Below, piece by piece: positions 23,600 to 33,900 of a stretch of DNA of 64,000 nt. The position numbers and the translations under genes were made by a program. The notes below the pieces were generated by a model. The model had not been told where the DNA came from. It ran no database searches and saw only the letters and a program-made list of their open reading frames with translations. Source of the DNA: Okapia johnstoni (taxonomy: Eukaryota > Chordata > Mammalia > Artiodactyla > Giraffidae); the NCBI GenBank assembly GCA_024291935.2, contig CM044316.1, forward strand, positions 78,756,501-78,820,500, given 5' to 3'. Each line of letters starts with the position of its first letter. Within the stretch, counting starts at the first letter, position 1.

Positions 23600-24860
23600 A
23601 GCAGTGGGAATTTCTTAATTTCTCTTTCTAATCTTCCATGTTAGTGTATAGAAAGAAATGCAACAGATTTCTGTGTATTAATTTTGTATTCTGCAACTGT
23701 ACTAAATTTGTTGATGAGGTCTAGTAGTTTTCTGGTGGCATCTTTAGGTTTCCTATGTACAATATCATGCCATCTGCAAACACTGAGAGTTTTACTACTT
23801 CCTTTTCAATTTGGACTCTCTTTCTTTTCCTTCTCTGATTACCATGACTAGGATTTTCAAAACTATGTTGAATAAAAGTGGCAAGCGTGGGCATGCTTGT
23901 CTTGTGCTGAGTTCAGAGAAAATGCTGTCAGTATGTCGCTGCTGAGTATGATGCTAGCTTTGGGGTTGTCGTGTGCCTGTGTGCTCGGTCAGTCATGTCT
24001 GACTCTTTGCAACCCATGGACTGTAGCCCACCAGACCCTTCTGCCCATGGAATTTTCTAGGCAAGAATAGTGGAGTTGTATTTCCTGTACCAAGGGATCT
24101 TCTAGGCCCAGGGACTGAACCCACATCTTGTGTCTCCCGCATTGGCAGGCAGATTGTTTACTACTGCACCACCTGGGAAGCCCTGTGGGGTTGTCATATA
24201 TGGCTTTTATGATGTTAAGGTATGTTCCCTCTATGCTCACTTTTTGGAGAGTATTTATCATAAATGGATGTTAAATTTTTAGATGTCAACATCCCTACAT
24301 GGATGTTAAATTGATAAATCAACTTATCAATTTTCCTACATCTATTGAAATGACCCTGTGGCTTTCATTCTTCAATTCATTAATTGGTGTATGACACTGA
24401 TTGATTTGTGGATACTGAAAAATCCTTGCATCTTCAAGGGTAAATCCTTTTCGATCATGGTGTATAATTGTCTAATGTATTGTTTGAGTTAGTTTGCTAG
24501 TCTTTTGTTGGGGATTTTTGCATCTATGTTCATCAGTGCTACTGGCCAGCAGGTTTCTATTTTTGTGATATCCTTGTCTGATTTTGGTATCAGGGAAAAA
24601 ATGATATCATATAATGAATTCTGAAATGTTCCTTCCTCTGAAACTTTTTGGGATAGTTTCAGAAGTATTAGTGTTAACTTATCTCTGAGTGTTTGGTAGA
24701 ATTCACCTGTGAGGCCATCTGGTCCTGGACTTTTGTTTGTTGAGAGTTTTTAAATGATTGATTCATTTTCATTACTGATAAGTGGTCTGTTCATATTTTC
24801 TATTTCTTCTTGGTTCAGTCTTAGGAGATGGTATATTACTGTATTTCTTAGAGCAGAAAC
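23600..24860 (-). mobile_element. L1 ORF2 RT/linker segment, minus strand
   Basis: Antisense L1 ORF2 from the RT (ttctgcaactgtactaaatt, aaaactatgttgaataaaag, ttgaataaaagtggcaagcg) to sequence toward the EN-RT linker (ttttgggatagtttcagaag, ctgtgaggccatctggtcct, cttggttcag..aggagatgg). A Bov-tA sits in it at 23971-24183. All frames are broken. Confidence 0.8.
23971..24183 (-). mobile_element. Bov-tA SINE with 10-bp target duplication
   Basis: A minus-strand SINE inserted in the antisense L1. The sequence tggggttgtc occurs at 23961-23970 and 24186-24195 on its two sides, a clean target duplication. It is the source of the minus-strand frame at 23989-24261. Confidence 0.93.
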
Positions 24861-25245
24861 TTTACATTTTAATAAGGTCAGATAATAAACCCTTCTTTTA
24901 TAGACTGTGCCTTTGATGTTGCATCTAAAAAGTCATCATACTGAAGATCATCTGGATTTTCTATGTTATCTTCTAGAAAGCTACAGTTTTGTGTTTTACA
25001 TTTAAGTCTGTGATCTATTTTGAGTTTTGTGAAGGCTGTAAGGTCTGCATCTACATTCATATTTGTTCTGAACATAGATATCCAGTTGTTCCAGCATTAT
25101 TTGTTGAAAAGACTTTTTTCTCCAATATATTAATATTATCCTTGCTCCTTTGTCAAAGATCAAGTGACTCTATTTTTTGAGGTTTATTCCTTACTATTTC
25201 TATTCTGAAATGGTCATGAAATTTAAAGTGAAATGAGTCAGCATA
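24861..25245 (-). mobile_element. L1 ORF2 C-terminal segment, minus strand, separate piece
   Basis: The sequence aagtcatcatactgaagatc, ttttacatttaagtctgtga, ccagcattatttgttgaaaa and ccttgctcctttgtcaaaga is the antisense of the L1 ORF2 C-terminal third. In a single minus-strand L1 this should lie at lower coordinates than the RT, so it is either another copy or a rearranged part of the same one. Confidence 0.7.
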
Positions 25246-25322
25246 AACTTCCCCAGACAAGTTCAGCTCCTCAGGTATAGGTACAAAGTAGGCAAAGTTT
25301 AAAAACTACTATGCCACTTACA

Positions 25323-25537
25323 GGGGCTTCCCAAGTAGCGCTAGCAGTAAAGAACCCTCCTGCTAGTGTAGGAGAAGTAAGAGATGTGAGTTTGATTTCT
25401 TGATTGGGAAGATCCCCTGGAAGAGGAAACAGCAACACGCTCCAGTATTCTTGTCTAGAAAATTCTGTGGACAGAGGAGCTTGGCGGGCTACAGTCCATG
25501 GTGTAGCAAAGAGTCAGACATGACTGAGGACGTACGC
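25323..25537 (+). mobile_element. Bov-tA SINE, full length
   Basis: Complete from gggcttcccaagtagcgcta to agtcagacatgactgaggac. The flanks atgccacttac and atgccatttat look like a decayed target duplication. Confidence 0.92.
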
Positions 25538-25540
25538 ACA

Positions 25541-25715
25541 TGCCATTTATAAGCTGTGTGATCCTGAATGACTTACTTAGATTCTCCAAGCTTCTGTTTT
25601 CTCATTTATTTTCATACGTGTGTTGTAAGAATCAAATGAGATAGTATATGTATACTGTAGCGATGAAGAGCTCAAACACTAGATTCAGTCTGATTGGGCT
25701 TAAAACCTGATTCCT
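25541..25715 (+). mobile_element. MIR SINE fragments
   Basis: atttataagctgtgtgatcc..tgacttacttagattctcc..ctgttttctcat is a clear plus-strand MIR core. A second MIR-head-like run, gaagagctcaaacactagat, follows at about 25665. Confidence 0.7.
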
Positions 25716-26344
25716 GTGTTAGTGATAGAGAGAAGGAGAAGGACAACGAGGGCATATGCAAAGTTATATTTATAAATACAAACCATGGAATCTAAGTTGA
25801 ATAAGGAGGGAGGTGAGAATATGAAACGGGGTAAGGGAGGACAGTGAAAATGTGACTGGATAAGTTGGGAAGTTTTGTTTTCAGCTGGAAAGATAGGAAG
25901 GAGGTAGTCAGAAAATAGAATACCTAAAACTGATATTATGATGGGAATGTATTAATTGACATGATCTTGGAAATCAATGTCTGATGTAAGGTAGAGAAAT
26001 AGATTTATGAAGAAGAGGCAAAGAGGCTGAAAGTCTGAGTATCATTGCTGTGGACACTGAAAACACGAAGTGTGACGCAGAGTAATGCTGATAAGAATGA
26101 CAAGCAAGGTTAAAGTATTCAGGAATCAGAGGTTTCTATCAATGACTGCAAAAAAGCAAGGAAGTATGGATAATTTCATGGCTGGAGCTTCAAAGATAGG
26201 AGGAATTGAGAAGGAAGGAGAGAAGAAGAAGCAAGGAAGAAAATGTTACTTGGAAGCGTAGTAGTACAGAAGGTGTGAAGGGAAAAAAACAGCCCCCACT
26301 TGATAAAGGGCAGAGCATGTTTAAACCATCTAGTATCTTAAGAC

Positions 26345-26470
26345 CCTCTGGAAAAGGAAATGGCAACCCACTCCAGTATTCTTGCCTGGAGAATCCCATG
26401 GACAGAGGAGCCTGAAGGGCTACAGTACATGGGGTTGCAGGAGTCGGACATGACTTAATGATTAAATGAC
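26345..26470 (+). mobile_element. Bov-tA fragment, 5' truncated
   Basis: The tail part only: ctggaaaaggaaatggcaac to ggagtcggacatgacttaat. Confidence 0.88.
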
Positions 26471-26596
26471 CACCAGTGTCTTAAGACTAAAAAGTCTTAT
26501 TCTTAGATTATAAACTAGCTTCTCAACTCTGCCACACTCTGTAGGAGAGCAAGCAGCATAATCATCCACCTTTATGTTACACTACATCCTTATAAG

Positions 26597-26696
26597 AGTC
26601 TGGCAACCCAATCAGCATTCTTGCCTGGAGAATCCCATGGACTGAGGAGCCTGGTGGGCTACAGTCCATGGGATCGCAGAGTAGGACAAGACTGAG
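26597..26696 (+). mobile_element. Bov-tA fragment, left half of an interrupted SINE
   Basis: ggcaacccaatcagcattct to gtaggacaagactgag is the BovB-derived tail of a Bov-tA. It breaks off at actgag, directly where BovB sequence begins. The missing SINE end (cgactaacactt) appears on the far side at 27679-27690. Confidence 0.8.
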
Positions 26697-27672
26697 TTGT
26701 ATGAAGGTCAAGAAGCAAGAGTTAGAACTGGACATGGAACAACAGACTGGTTCCAACTTAAGAAAAGAGTACGTCAAGGCTGTATACTATCACTGTGCTT
26801 ATTTAACTCTAGTCATCTATGTGAAATGCTGGGCTGGATGAAGCACAAGCTGGAATCAAGATTAACAGGAGAAATATCAATAACCTCAGATATGCAGATG
26901 ACACCACCCTTATGGTGGTGAAAGTGAGGAAGAACTAGAGAGTCTCTTGAAGAAAGTGAAAGAGGAGAATGAAAAAGTTGGCTTAAAACTCAACATTCAG
27001 AAAACTAAGATCATGGCATCTGGTCCCATCACTTCATGGCAAATAGATGGGGAAACAGTGGAAATAGTGAAGGACTTTATTTTGGGGGGCTCCAAAATCA
27101 CTGCATATGGTGACTTCAGCCATGAAATAAAAAGATGTCAGTCCTTGGAAGAAAAGCTATGACCAACTTAGATGAAATATTAAAAAGCAGAGACATTACT
27201 TTGCCAACAAAGGTCTGTCTAGTCAAAGCTATGGTTTTTCCAGTAGTCCTGAATGGATGTGAGAGTTGAACTATAAAGAAAGCTGAGCGCCGAAGAATTG
27301 ATGCTTTTGAAATGTGGTGTTGGAGAAGACTCTTGAGAGTCCCTTGTATGGCAAGGAGATACAACCAATCCATCCCAATGGAAATCAACCCTGAATATTC
27401 ATTGGAAGGACTGATGCTGAAGCTGAAACTCCAATACTTTGGTCACCTGATGCGAAGAACTGACTCATTGGAAAAGACCCTGATGCTGGGAAAGATTGAA
27501 GGTGGGAAGAGAAGAGGATGACAGAGGATGAGATGGTTGGATGGCGTCACCGATTCAATGGACATGAGTTTGAGTAAACTCCAGGAGTTGGTGATGGACA
27601 GGGAAGCCTGGTGTGCTGCAGTCCATGGGATCGGAACGAGTTGGACAGGACTGAGCAACTGAATTGAATTGA
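26697..27672 (+). mobile_element. BovB copy, apparently nested in a Bov-tA
   Basis: A 5'-truncated BovB begins in the RT (tgtatgaaggtcaagaagca) and ends with degraded CTGAA repeats. The C motif still reads LRYADD at about 26885-26905, but indels near 26810 and 26915 and another near 27150 split the frame into pieces at 26697-26921, 26947-27162 and 27312-27521. The C-terminal [10 protein letters not shown] block is recognisable in the last piece. The SINE halves on both sides indicate insertion into a Bov-tA. Confidence 0.9.
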
Positions 27673-27678
27673 ACTGAG

Positions 27679-27690
27679 CGACTAACACTT
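27679..27690 (+). mobile_element. Bov-tA 3' remnant, right half of the interrupted SINE
   Basis: cgactaacactt directly follows a second actgag (27673-27678). It is the normal continuation of the Bov-tA broken at 26696. Confidence 0.6.
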
Positions 27691-27954
27691 AGACATGATT
27701 ACCCTGAGAAAAAATTGTTCTCAATATTAGCATGGTCAGAGTTTTAAAAAATCAATTTAATAATATCTTAAGCATTTACAGCTTTAGTTAGGGAAAAACA
27801 TTTAGAATACGTAGTTGTTGAATTGCACTTTTAAAACAATTGCTCTTTCTCTAACACAAGCATTTTAAATAAAATTGAATTTCAGGGATCTAATACACAC
27901 CCACAAAAACATTAATTCCACATCTCTTCCAAAATTAATGTGCATTATTAAGGA

Positions 27955-28067
27955 TATGAGTTTGAGCAAATTCTGGGAGATGGTGAAGGATGGGGAAGCC
28001 TAGTGTGCTGCAGTCCACAGGGTTGCAAAGAATCAGGCATGACTTAGCGACTGATTAACAACAAACT
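27955..28067 (+). mobile_element. BovB 3'-end fragment
   Basis: gatatgagtttgagcaaatt to catgacttagcgactgatta is the last ~110 bp of a BovB on the plus strand. Confidence 0.85.
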
Positions 28068-28544
28068 AAGCAATCCTATAGTTACCATATCTTGGAGAGA
28101 TCTCAGAGAAACTAAGAAACTGCGAATCATAATTTTTTAAAAATCTGATTTAAAGCAAAATATCCATGACAAAAAAAGTATTTTATCACAATTTTAAATA
28201 AATACAAGACACAACCCTCCGCTTGCATGATCCTTTCCCCGCTAACCTCAGAACCAGCCCAATAATGTTTTATATACAAAAAGAGGTACTGGCCTAAAGG
28301 TCAGTTTGCCTATGTAATTTTTTAAAATGTGGCACAAAAATAAGATTCAACTTGATTACTGACACTTCTCAGCCACAGATACCTTTACCCGGTTACCCAT
28401 TTCATTTCAGTCCAAAAAGTATTTCCTGTGGGTCTTTCAACTCTTCTCAAGCCAGATGCCCAGTTTACCTGCACATTACTCTATCAGTGAAGTTTCCTGT
28501 CGAAAGCAGGCAGCAGGAAAGGACTTGAAATTATCATAGTGTTG
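28068..28544. other. No gene recognised
   Basis: Spacer between two BovB copies; no supported feature. Confidence 0.45.
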
Positions 28545-28572
28545 TTCAGTTCAGTCCAGTTCAGTCACTCAG

Positions 28573-29157
28573 TCATGTCCGACTCTTTGCGACCCCATGA
28601 ATTGCAGCATGCCAGGCCTCCCTGTCCATCACCAACTCTCGGAATCTACCCAAACCCATGTCCATCGAGTCAGAGATGTCATCCAACCATCTCATCCTAT
28701 GTCGTCCCCTTCTCCTCCTGCCCCCAATGCTACCCAGCATCAGGGTCTTTTCCAATGAGTCAACTCTTCACATGAGGTGACCAAAGTATTTGAGTTTCAG
28801 CTTCAACATCAGTCCTTCCAATGAACACCCAGGATTGATCTCCTTTAGGATGGATTGATTGGATCTCCTTGCAGTCCAAGGGACTCTCAAGAGTCTTCTC
28901 CAACACCACAGTTCAAAAGCATCAATTCTTCGGCACCCAGCTTTCTTCACCGTCCAGCTCTCACATCCATACATGACTACTGGAAAAACCATAGCCTTGA
29001 CTAGATGGACTTTTGTTGGCAAAGTTATATCTCTGCTTTTAAATATGCTATCTAGGTTGGCCATAACCTTCTTTCCAAGGAGTAAGCATCTTTTAATTTC
29101 ATGGCTGCAATCACCATCAGCAGTGATTTTGGAGCCCAAGAAAATAAAGTCTAACAC
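28573..29157 (-). pseudogene. BovB C-terminal domain, same frame after a stop
   Basis: In frame with the RT above. The first part (28768-29157) has FIFLGSKITADGDCSHEIKR, then VVMYGCESW near residue 61 and [19 protein letters not shown] near residue 83, a tryptophan/cysteine-rich block kept in all the longer BovB copies in the window. A CGA-to-TGA stop at 28768-28770 separates it from the last part (28573-28755) with the RRRRGR basic run and [11 protein letters not shown]. Both TGA stops fit CpG decay. Confidence 0.9.
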
Positions 29158-29160
29158 TGT

Positions 29161-30582
29161 TTACACTGTTTCCCCATCTGTTTCACATGAAGTGATGGGA
29201 CCAGATGCCATGATCTTAGTTTTCTGAATGTTGAGCTTTAAGCCAACATTTTCACTCTCCTCTTTCACTTTCATCAAGAGGCTCTTTAGTTCTTCACTTT
29301 CTGCCATAAGGGTGGTATCATCTGGATATCTGAGGTTATTGATATTTCTCCTGGCAATCTTGATTCCAGCTTGTGCTTCCTCCAGCACAGCGTTTCTCAT
29401 GATGTACTCTGCATAGAAGTTAAATAAGCAGGGTGACAATATACAGACTTGACGCTCTCCTTTTCCTATTTGGAACCAGTCTGTTGTTCCATGTCCAGTT
29501 CTAACTGTTGCTTCTTGACCTGCATACAGGTTTCTCAAGAGACAGGTCAGATGGTCTGGTATTCCCATCTCTTTCAGAATTTTCCACAGTTTATTGTGAT
29601 CCACACAGTCAAAGGCTTTGGCATAGTCAATACAGCAGAAATAGATGTTTTTCTGGAACTCTCTTGCTTTTTTGATGATCCAGAAGATATTGGCAATTTG
29701 ATCTCTGGTTCCTCTGCCTTTTCTAAAACCAGCTTGAACATCTGGAAGTTCATGGTTCACATATTGCTGAAGCCTGGCTTGGAGAATTTTAAACATTACT
29801 TTACTAGCATGTGAGATGAGTGCAATTGTGCGGTAGTTTGAGCATTCTTTGGCATTGCCTTTCTTTGGGATTGGAATGAAAACTGACCTTTTCCAGTCCT
29901 GTGACCAATGTTGAGTTTTCCAAATTTGCTGGCATATCGAGTGCAGCACTTTCACAGCATCACCTTTGAGGATTTGAAATAGCTCAACTGGAATTCCATC
30001 ACCTCCACTAGCTTTGTTCGTAGTGATGCTTTCTAAGGCCCACTTGACTTCAGATTTCAGGATGTCTGGCTCTAGGTGAGTGAACACACCATCGTGATTA
30101 TCTGGGTCGTGAAGATCTTTTTTGGACAGTTCTTCTGTGTATTCTTGCCACCTCTTCTTAATATCTTCTTCTTCTGTTAGGTCCATACCATTTCTGTCCC
30201 TTATCGAGCCTATCTTTGCATGAAATGTCCCTTTGATATCTCTAATATTCTTGAAGAGATCTCTAGTCTTTCCCAATCTGTTGTTTTCCTCTATTTCTTT
30301 GCATTGATCGCTGAGGAAGGCTTTCTTACCTCTCCTTGCTATTCTTTGGAACTCTGCATTCAGATGGGAATATCTTTCCTTTTCTCCCTTGCTTTTCGCT
30401 TCTCTTCTCTTCCTAGCTATCAGTAAGGCCTCCTCAGACAGCCATTTTCCTTTTTTGCATTTCTTTTCCATGGAGATTGTCTTGAACCCTGTCTCCTGTA
30501 CAATGTCACAAATCTCTGTCCATACTTCATCAGGCACTCTGTCTATCAGATATAGTCCCTTAAATTTATTTGTCACTTCCAC
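29161..30582 (-). pseudogene. BovB linker plus reverse transcriptase (YPDD)
   Basis: A 473-codon open frame. Residues 1 to about 180 are the basic linker (MEKKCKKGKW near residue 38; DLFKNIRDIKG near 108; KKRWQEYTEELSKK near 141). The RT follows: ASGGDGIPVELFQ near 193, FIPIPKKGN near 234, YRTIALISHASKVM near 248, GFRKGRGTRDQI near 280, motif A CCIDYAKAFDCVD near 310, motif B GKGERQVCILSPC near 371, motif C LRYPDD near 419. YPDD replaces the YADD seen in the copies at 521-1249 and 26697-27672, and ERQVC replaces VRQGC, so activity is doubtful even before the stop. It ends at a GAA-to-TAA stop; the same frame goes on at 28768-29157. Confidence 0.93.
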
Positions 30583-30608
30583 TGTATACTCATAAGGGAT
30601 TTGATCTA

Positions 30609-32159
30609 GGTAATGTTATTAAAATGATATAAAACTACAAATAACAACAATCTTGATAAGTTTTTAAAATATCCTTTGAAACTATTTCACATCTGGAATG
30701 GCTAAATTGAGACGATCGTCACAAGAAAAATTAAGTCATCAAAAATAATGCGATGATAAACTATTATAACATCCAGTAGCTTTGTATCAATAACGTTAAG
30801 CTAATGGTAGAAGTGCAGACATCTTAACTCTATCACCATTCAGTCTGGAATAAATAAAAACTTATGACAGAACAAATTAAGGAGTGAACGATTTAATATA
30901 GTAATTAGTAATGAGAAATGCAAAAATTAGTAATTACTGAAGAAACCATATGTTTAATGTATTAACTATATCTATTAAAACTATTATATTATTTTGTCAG
31001 GTTATGTAATGAGTAATTTTTTTTTTTCAAAGTAGAAGCTGCTTCCTAGGAGGACTCTTAGGTTTTTAGGAAGCCTCACTAGTTAGGCCACAGTTAACTG
31101 TACATTAGTTTTGTATTATGGTTTGTACCCTGGGAGGTCTACTTGAATTGCTAAACTAAGCTTCTAAAAGAGTTTGATGAGGTGTCAAAACAACAATATT
31201 TAGCAACTGGCAATTCCAGGGCACTGAATAGATCTGGGGCCTCCATGCCTCTCAGGATCCTGTGAATTTTTTAAAGACAGACATGGGAAAGTTAGGGCAT
31301 CCCTCATAGATACCAGAATCCTATGCCAGTAAAAACTTACACCCACAGTCAAAAGTCCTCAGAATAACAGGTTATTTCCAGAGTATTTCCAGGAATACCA
31401 GTATTTGCTAAATGAAGCAAGTCCCTTTATGACTATGAAAATCCTTTAAAAAAAATTTGGAATGCAGACCCACCCAAATTATTCAGGAGTTTTCTAACCT
31501 TTCACGGTTTAATATATGGGAAATACTCTTATTCATTCACTTATTAACTACTCACAAAATATTAAATACCCACACTGAAGTGATTATATGGATATACTTC
31601 CCCTTCATGCCTTATATTTTATTAGGGAAGAAATTAAATATACACATATAAACATACATGCATACATACAGAAAGGAGACTAACTAATGTTGAGTCAATG
31701 CTGTGAAAAAATTCACAAGTAGACAAAAATACTACTGGGGTCAGGAATCTCCTTTAGAAAAGTAGGGAAGCCCTCTCTGAGGATCTAACATTAAGCAACA
31801 ATCTGAAAGAAAAGGAGACAGCTTTGAGAAGTATGCTGGAAAAGAACATTCCAGGGACAGGAAGTTATAGCATGTGCCTAAGAATTTCCTGGAGTAGAAT
31901 AGAATTTGGCATATTCTACAAACAAAAGTCCATCATAGCTGGAATATTTGGGGGAGGAGAGTACCTTTCTCACACACTCACAATCACACACACACACACA
32001 CACTCCAATTTTCCTGAAACACACAGCATACAAAATTGTGATGAGTTGGATACAGAACTATAGAAACTAATTAGCACTTAGGATCATGACATTAATAAGG
32101 TTACTTTGCATACCATAAAAACTACCTATTGCAATACTGATTCAATGATTTTTAATAAA
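30609..32159. other. No gene recognised
   Basis: About 1.5 kb without supported genes. It contains a (CA)n run at 31985-32003. Frames of 64 and 79 codons have no domain. Confidence 0.5.
31985..32003. repeat. (CA)n microsatellite
   Basis: About nine uninterrupted CA units, preceded by a shorter impure CA run at 31970-31980. Confidence 0.85.
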
Positions 32160-32640
32160 TATATGAAAATAACTGTGCAACAGTCACCTAACTAGTTTAA
32201 AACTTTTCATCACTCCAAAAAGTCACCTCATGCCTTTGGCAGTTAATCTCTACTATTATCTCCAGCCCCTAGCACCTAGACATCTGCATGTTTTCTTCAC
32301 AGATTTCCTTTTTCTAGAAATTTCATGTCAATTTAATTATGCGATGTTCTTTCATTTAGTATAACCTGTTTTTTCATGCATCAGCAGTAGTTTTTTACTT
32401 TTTATTTCTGAATTGTAGCCCACTGCATGAGTATACCACAGTTTCTTTGTTCATTTACCAACTGATAGATATTTGGATTGTTTCCAATTTGGGACTATTT
32501 TATGAATAATGCCACTATAAACATTGGTCAACAAGTCTTTAAATGAACACAAGTTTGGGGTAGATACCTAGGAGTGAAATCGTTTGGTCAAACGGCACTC
32601 TATCATTAACTTTCTAAGAAGCTGTCATATTGTTTGAGTC
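32160..32640 (-). mobile_element. Old L1 3' UTR fragment, minus strand
   Basis: Antisense blocks gatatttggattgtttccaa, tatgaataatgccactataa, gggtagatacctaggagtga and tttctaagaagctgtcatat are typical of the older L1 3' UTR. Confidence 0.7.
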
Positions 32641-32779
32641 ATATGTTTTTAAGTCTTGCTCATAGACCACCTATGGAGGATAACAATGATGAGACAGCTT
32701 GCTGGAATACTTGATGAAACCTGTAGCCATACTCATCTCTTTCCAACCTCACACTATAATATCACAAGGGACCCAGCTC

Positions 32780-32865
32780 TGACAATTACTATTGTTTACA
32801 AATGAGAAAGTTCAGGAGAGTGAGAACAAAATAGGCAACTTATGAAAGGTTCATGAGGACATTAT
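32780..32865 (-). mobile_element. MIR SINE fragment
   Basis: ttgtttacaaatgagaaagt followed by ggcaacttatgaaaggttca is a diverged antisense MIR core. Confidence 0.4.
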
Positions 32866-33532
32866 CTGAATACTACTTTTTAATGATTCTCACAGTTCAT
32901 CACATTACATGGGGACTGTCATAGAGAAAAATCAATTCTAATTTTTGAAACTAAGCTGTCTATAGATGCACCCAGGTTGGAGATGTACTTTGTGCTAATC
33001 AGAAATATGCACCTACCATGAGATCAAAAGTATAATAAGATTCTCTACTTGACTAATAAGAATCATTTTGATGACATTATTTCTATCTGCTCATCATCTA
33101 TATCTGAAAAAAATAAATTTTCCTACAGTATCTTCAGAACTTAAAAGGTACACGAAAAGCTAAATGGGCTTGTTCATAGAGGGTGGCAAAACTGATGAAG
33201 ACAATGTGCAGTGACTTTCTATATGAGGCAGAAACATGTACAACACATAAAGAGAAAGAAACTAAAAATATCTGATGTTGTTATAAAGGAAAGCAGAGCC
33301 AAAAGCAATTTGTCTGTGCTTCTTTCCCATCTGTGTGGCTCCTTCAGTTAAACAGCCAATGTAGTCAAATCTGATTTGCTTTCCTGTTACAAAAGTTGTG
33401 GCTTAACTAAGAGCTGTGCTGGAATGTCTAGATAAAGACATCTTTACATAAATACTGTATATACATCTATGTTTCACACATATGCTTTATTCATGTGATT
33501 TTTGTACACACACCCTGTCTTCCCATCTTCAG

Positions 33533-33717
33533 GTAATATATTAGTCAATGAAAAGCATTTAAAGGGAAGTCTTTCTTCCAAGGCTGTGAGAACTGTTCTT
33601 TCTCCTAAACTTATCGGTAACATTAGAAAAGCTACAGAAAAAGTTATAACCCTATTCACAAAACAGAAAAGAAAGTTGTTATCTCCTGTACAGTCAGGAC
33701 TGGAAGAAATCAACTGA
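33533..33717 (+). other. Candidate host terminal exon (weak)
   Basis: A pyrimidine-rich stretch ending ccctgtcttcccatcttcag at 33532 looks like a splice acceptor. It is followed by 61 codons open to a TGA at 33715, in phase 1 (the first codon is split, x|GT). The predicted tail is basic and serine/lysine rich (for example SSKAVRTVLSPKLIGNIRK and TKQKRKLLSPVQ) and lies in sequence where I see no transposon. The opposite strand is also open over this interval. I do not recognise the protein, there is no second exon that I can link, and frames of this length arise by chance here. It is recorded only as a lead. Confidence 0.18.
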
Positions 33718-33823
33718 AACCTCTAAAAACATCTCTAGACATGTAGGAGGTATATGCACTGCAGTCCTTGTCCATCCGATTGGGGACTAAAAGGCTAAGT
33801 GGTTTAGCTAACTATTAAGCGCT

Positions 33824-33900
33824 TCCCATGAGGAGTCCAACATGACATCCAGATAGCTTTTCTTTCAGACTAGTGCTCTAACCAGCTGACCACTCTAGCT
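33824..33900 (-). other. tRNA-like relic (A- and B-box spacing)
   Basis: On the minus strand the sequence agctagagtggtcagctggt continues tagagcactagtctgaaa, a near-perfect A-box context (GGTCAGCTGGTTAGAGC), and about 40 nt later has tgttggactcc in the place of a B box (GGTTCGANTCC). It could be a decayed tRNA gene or the head of an ancient tRNA-derived SINE. The stems no longer pair well. Confidence 0.35.

Larger units (their letters stand above)
28545..30608 (-). mobile_element. BovB, best-preserved copy in the window
   Basis: A 2.06-kb minus-strand BovB runs from the linker after the endonuclease to the 3' end (TCAGTTCAG repeats at 28548-28565). The endonuclease part is missing because of 5' truncation. 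The reading frame is continuous from about 30606 to 28573 with only two internal stops (GAA to TAA at 29161-29163; CGA to TGA at 28768-28770) and a third CGA-to-TGA stop a few codons before the usual end. No frameshift is seen in about 670 codons, so this is probably the youngest copy here. I could not identify a convincing target duplication. Confidence 0.95.
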
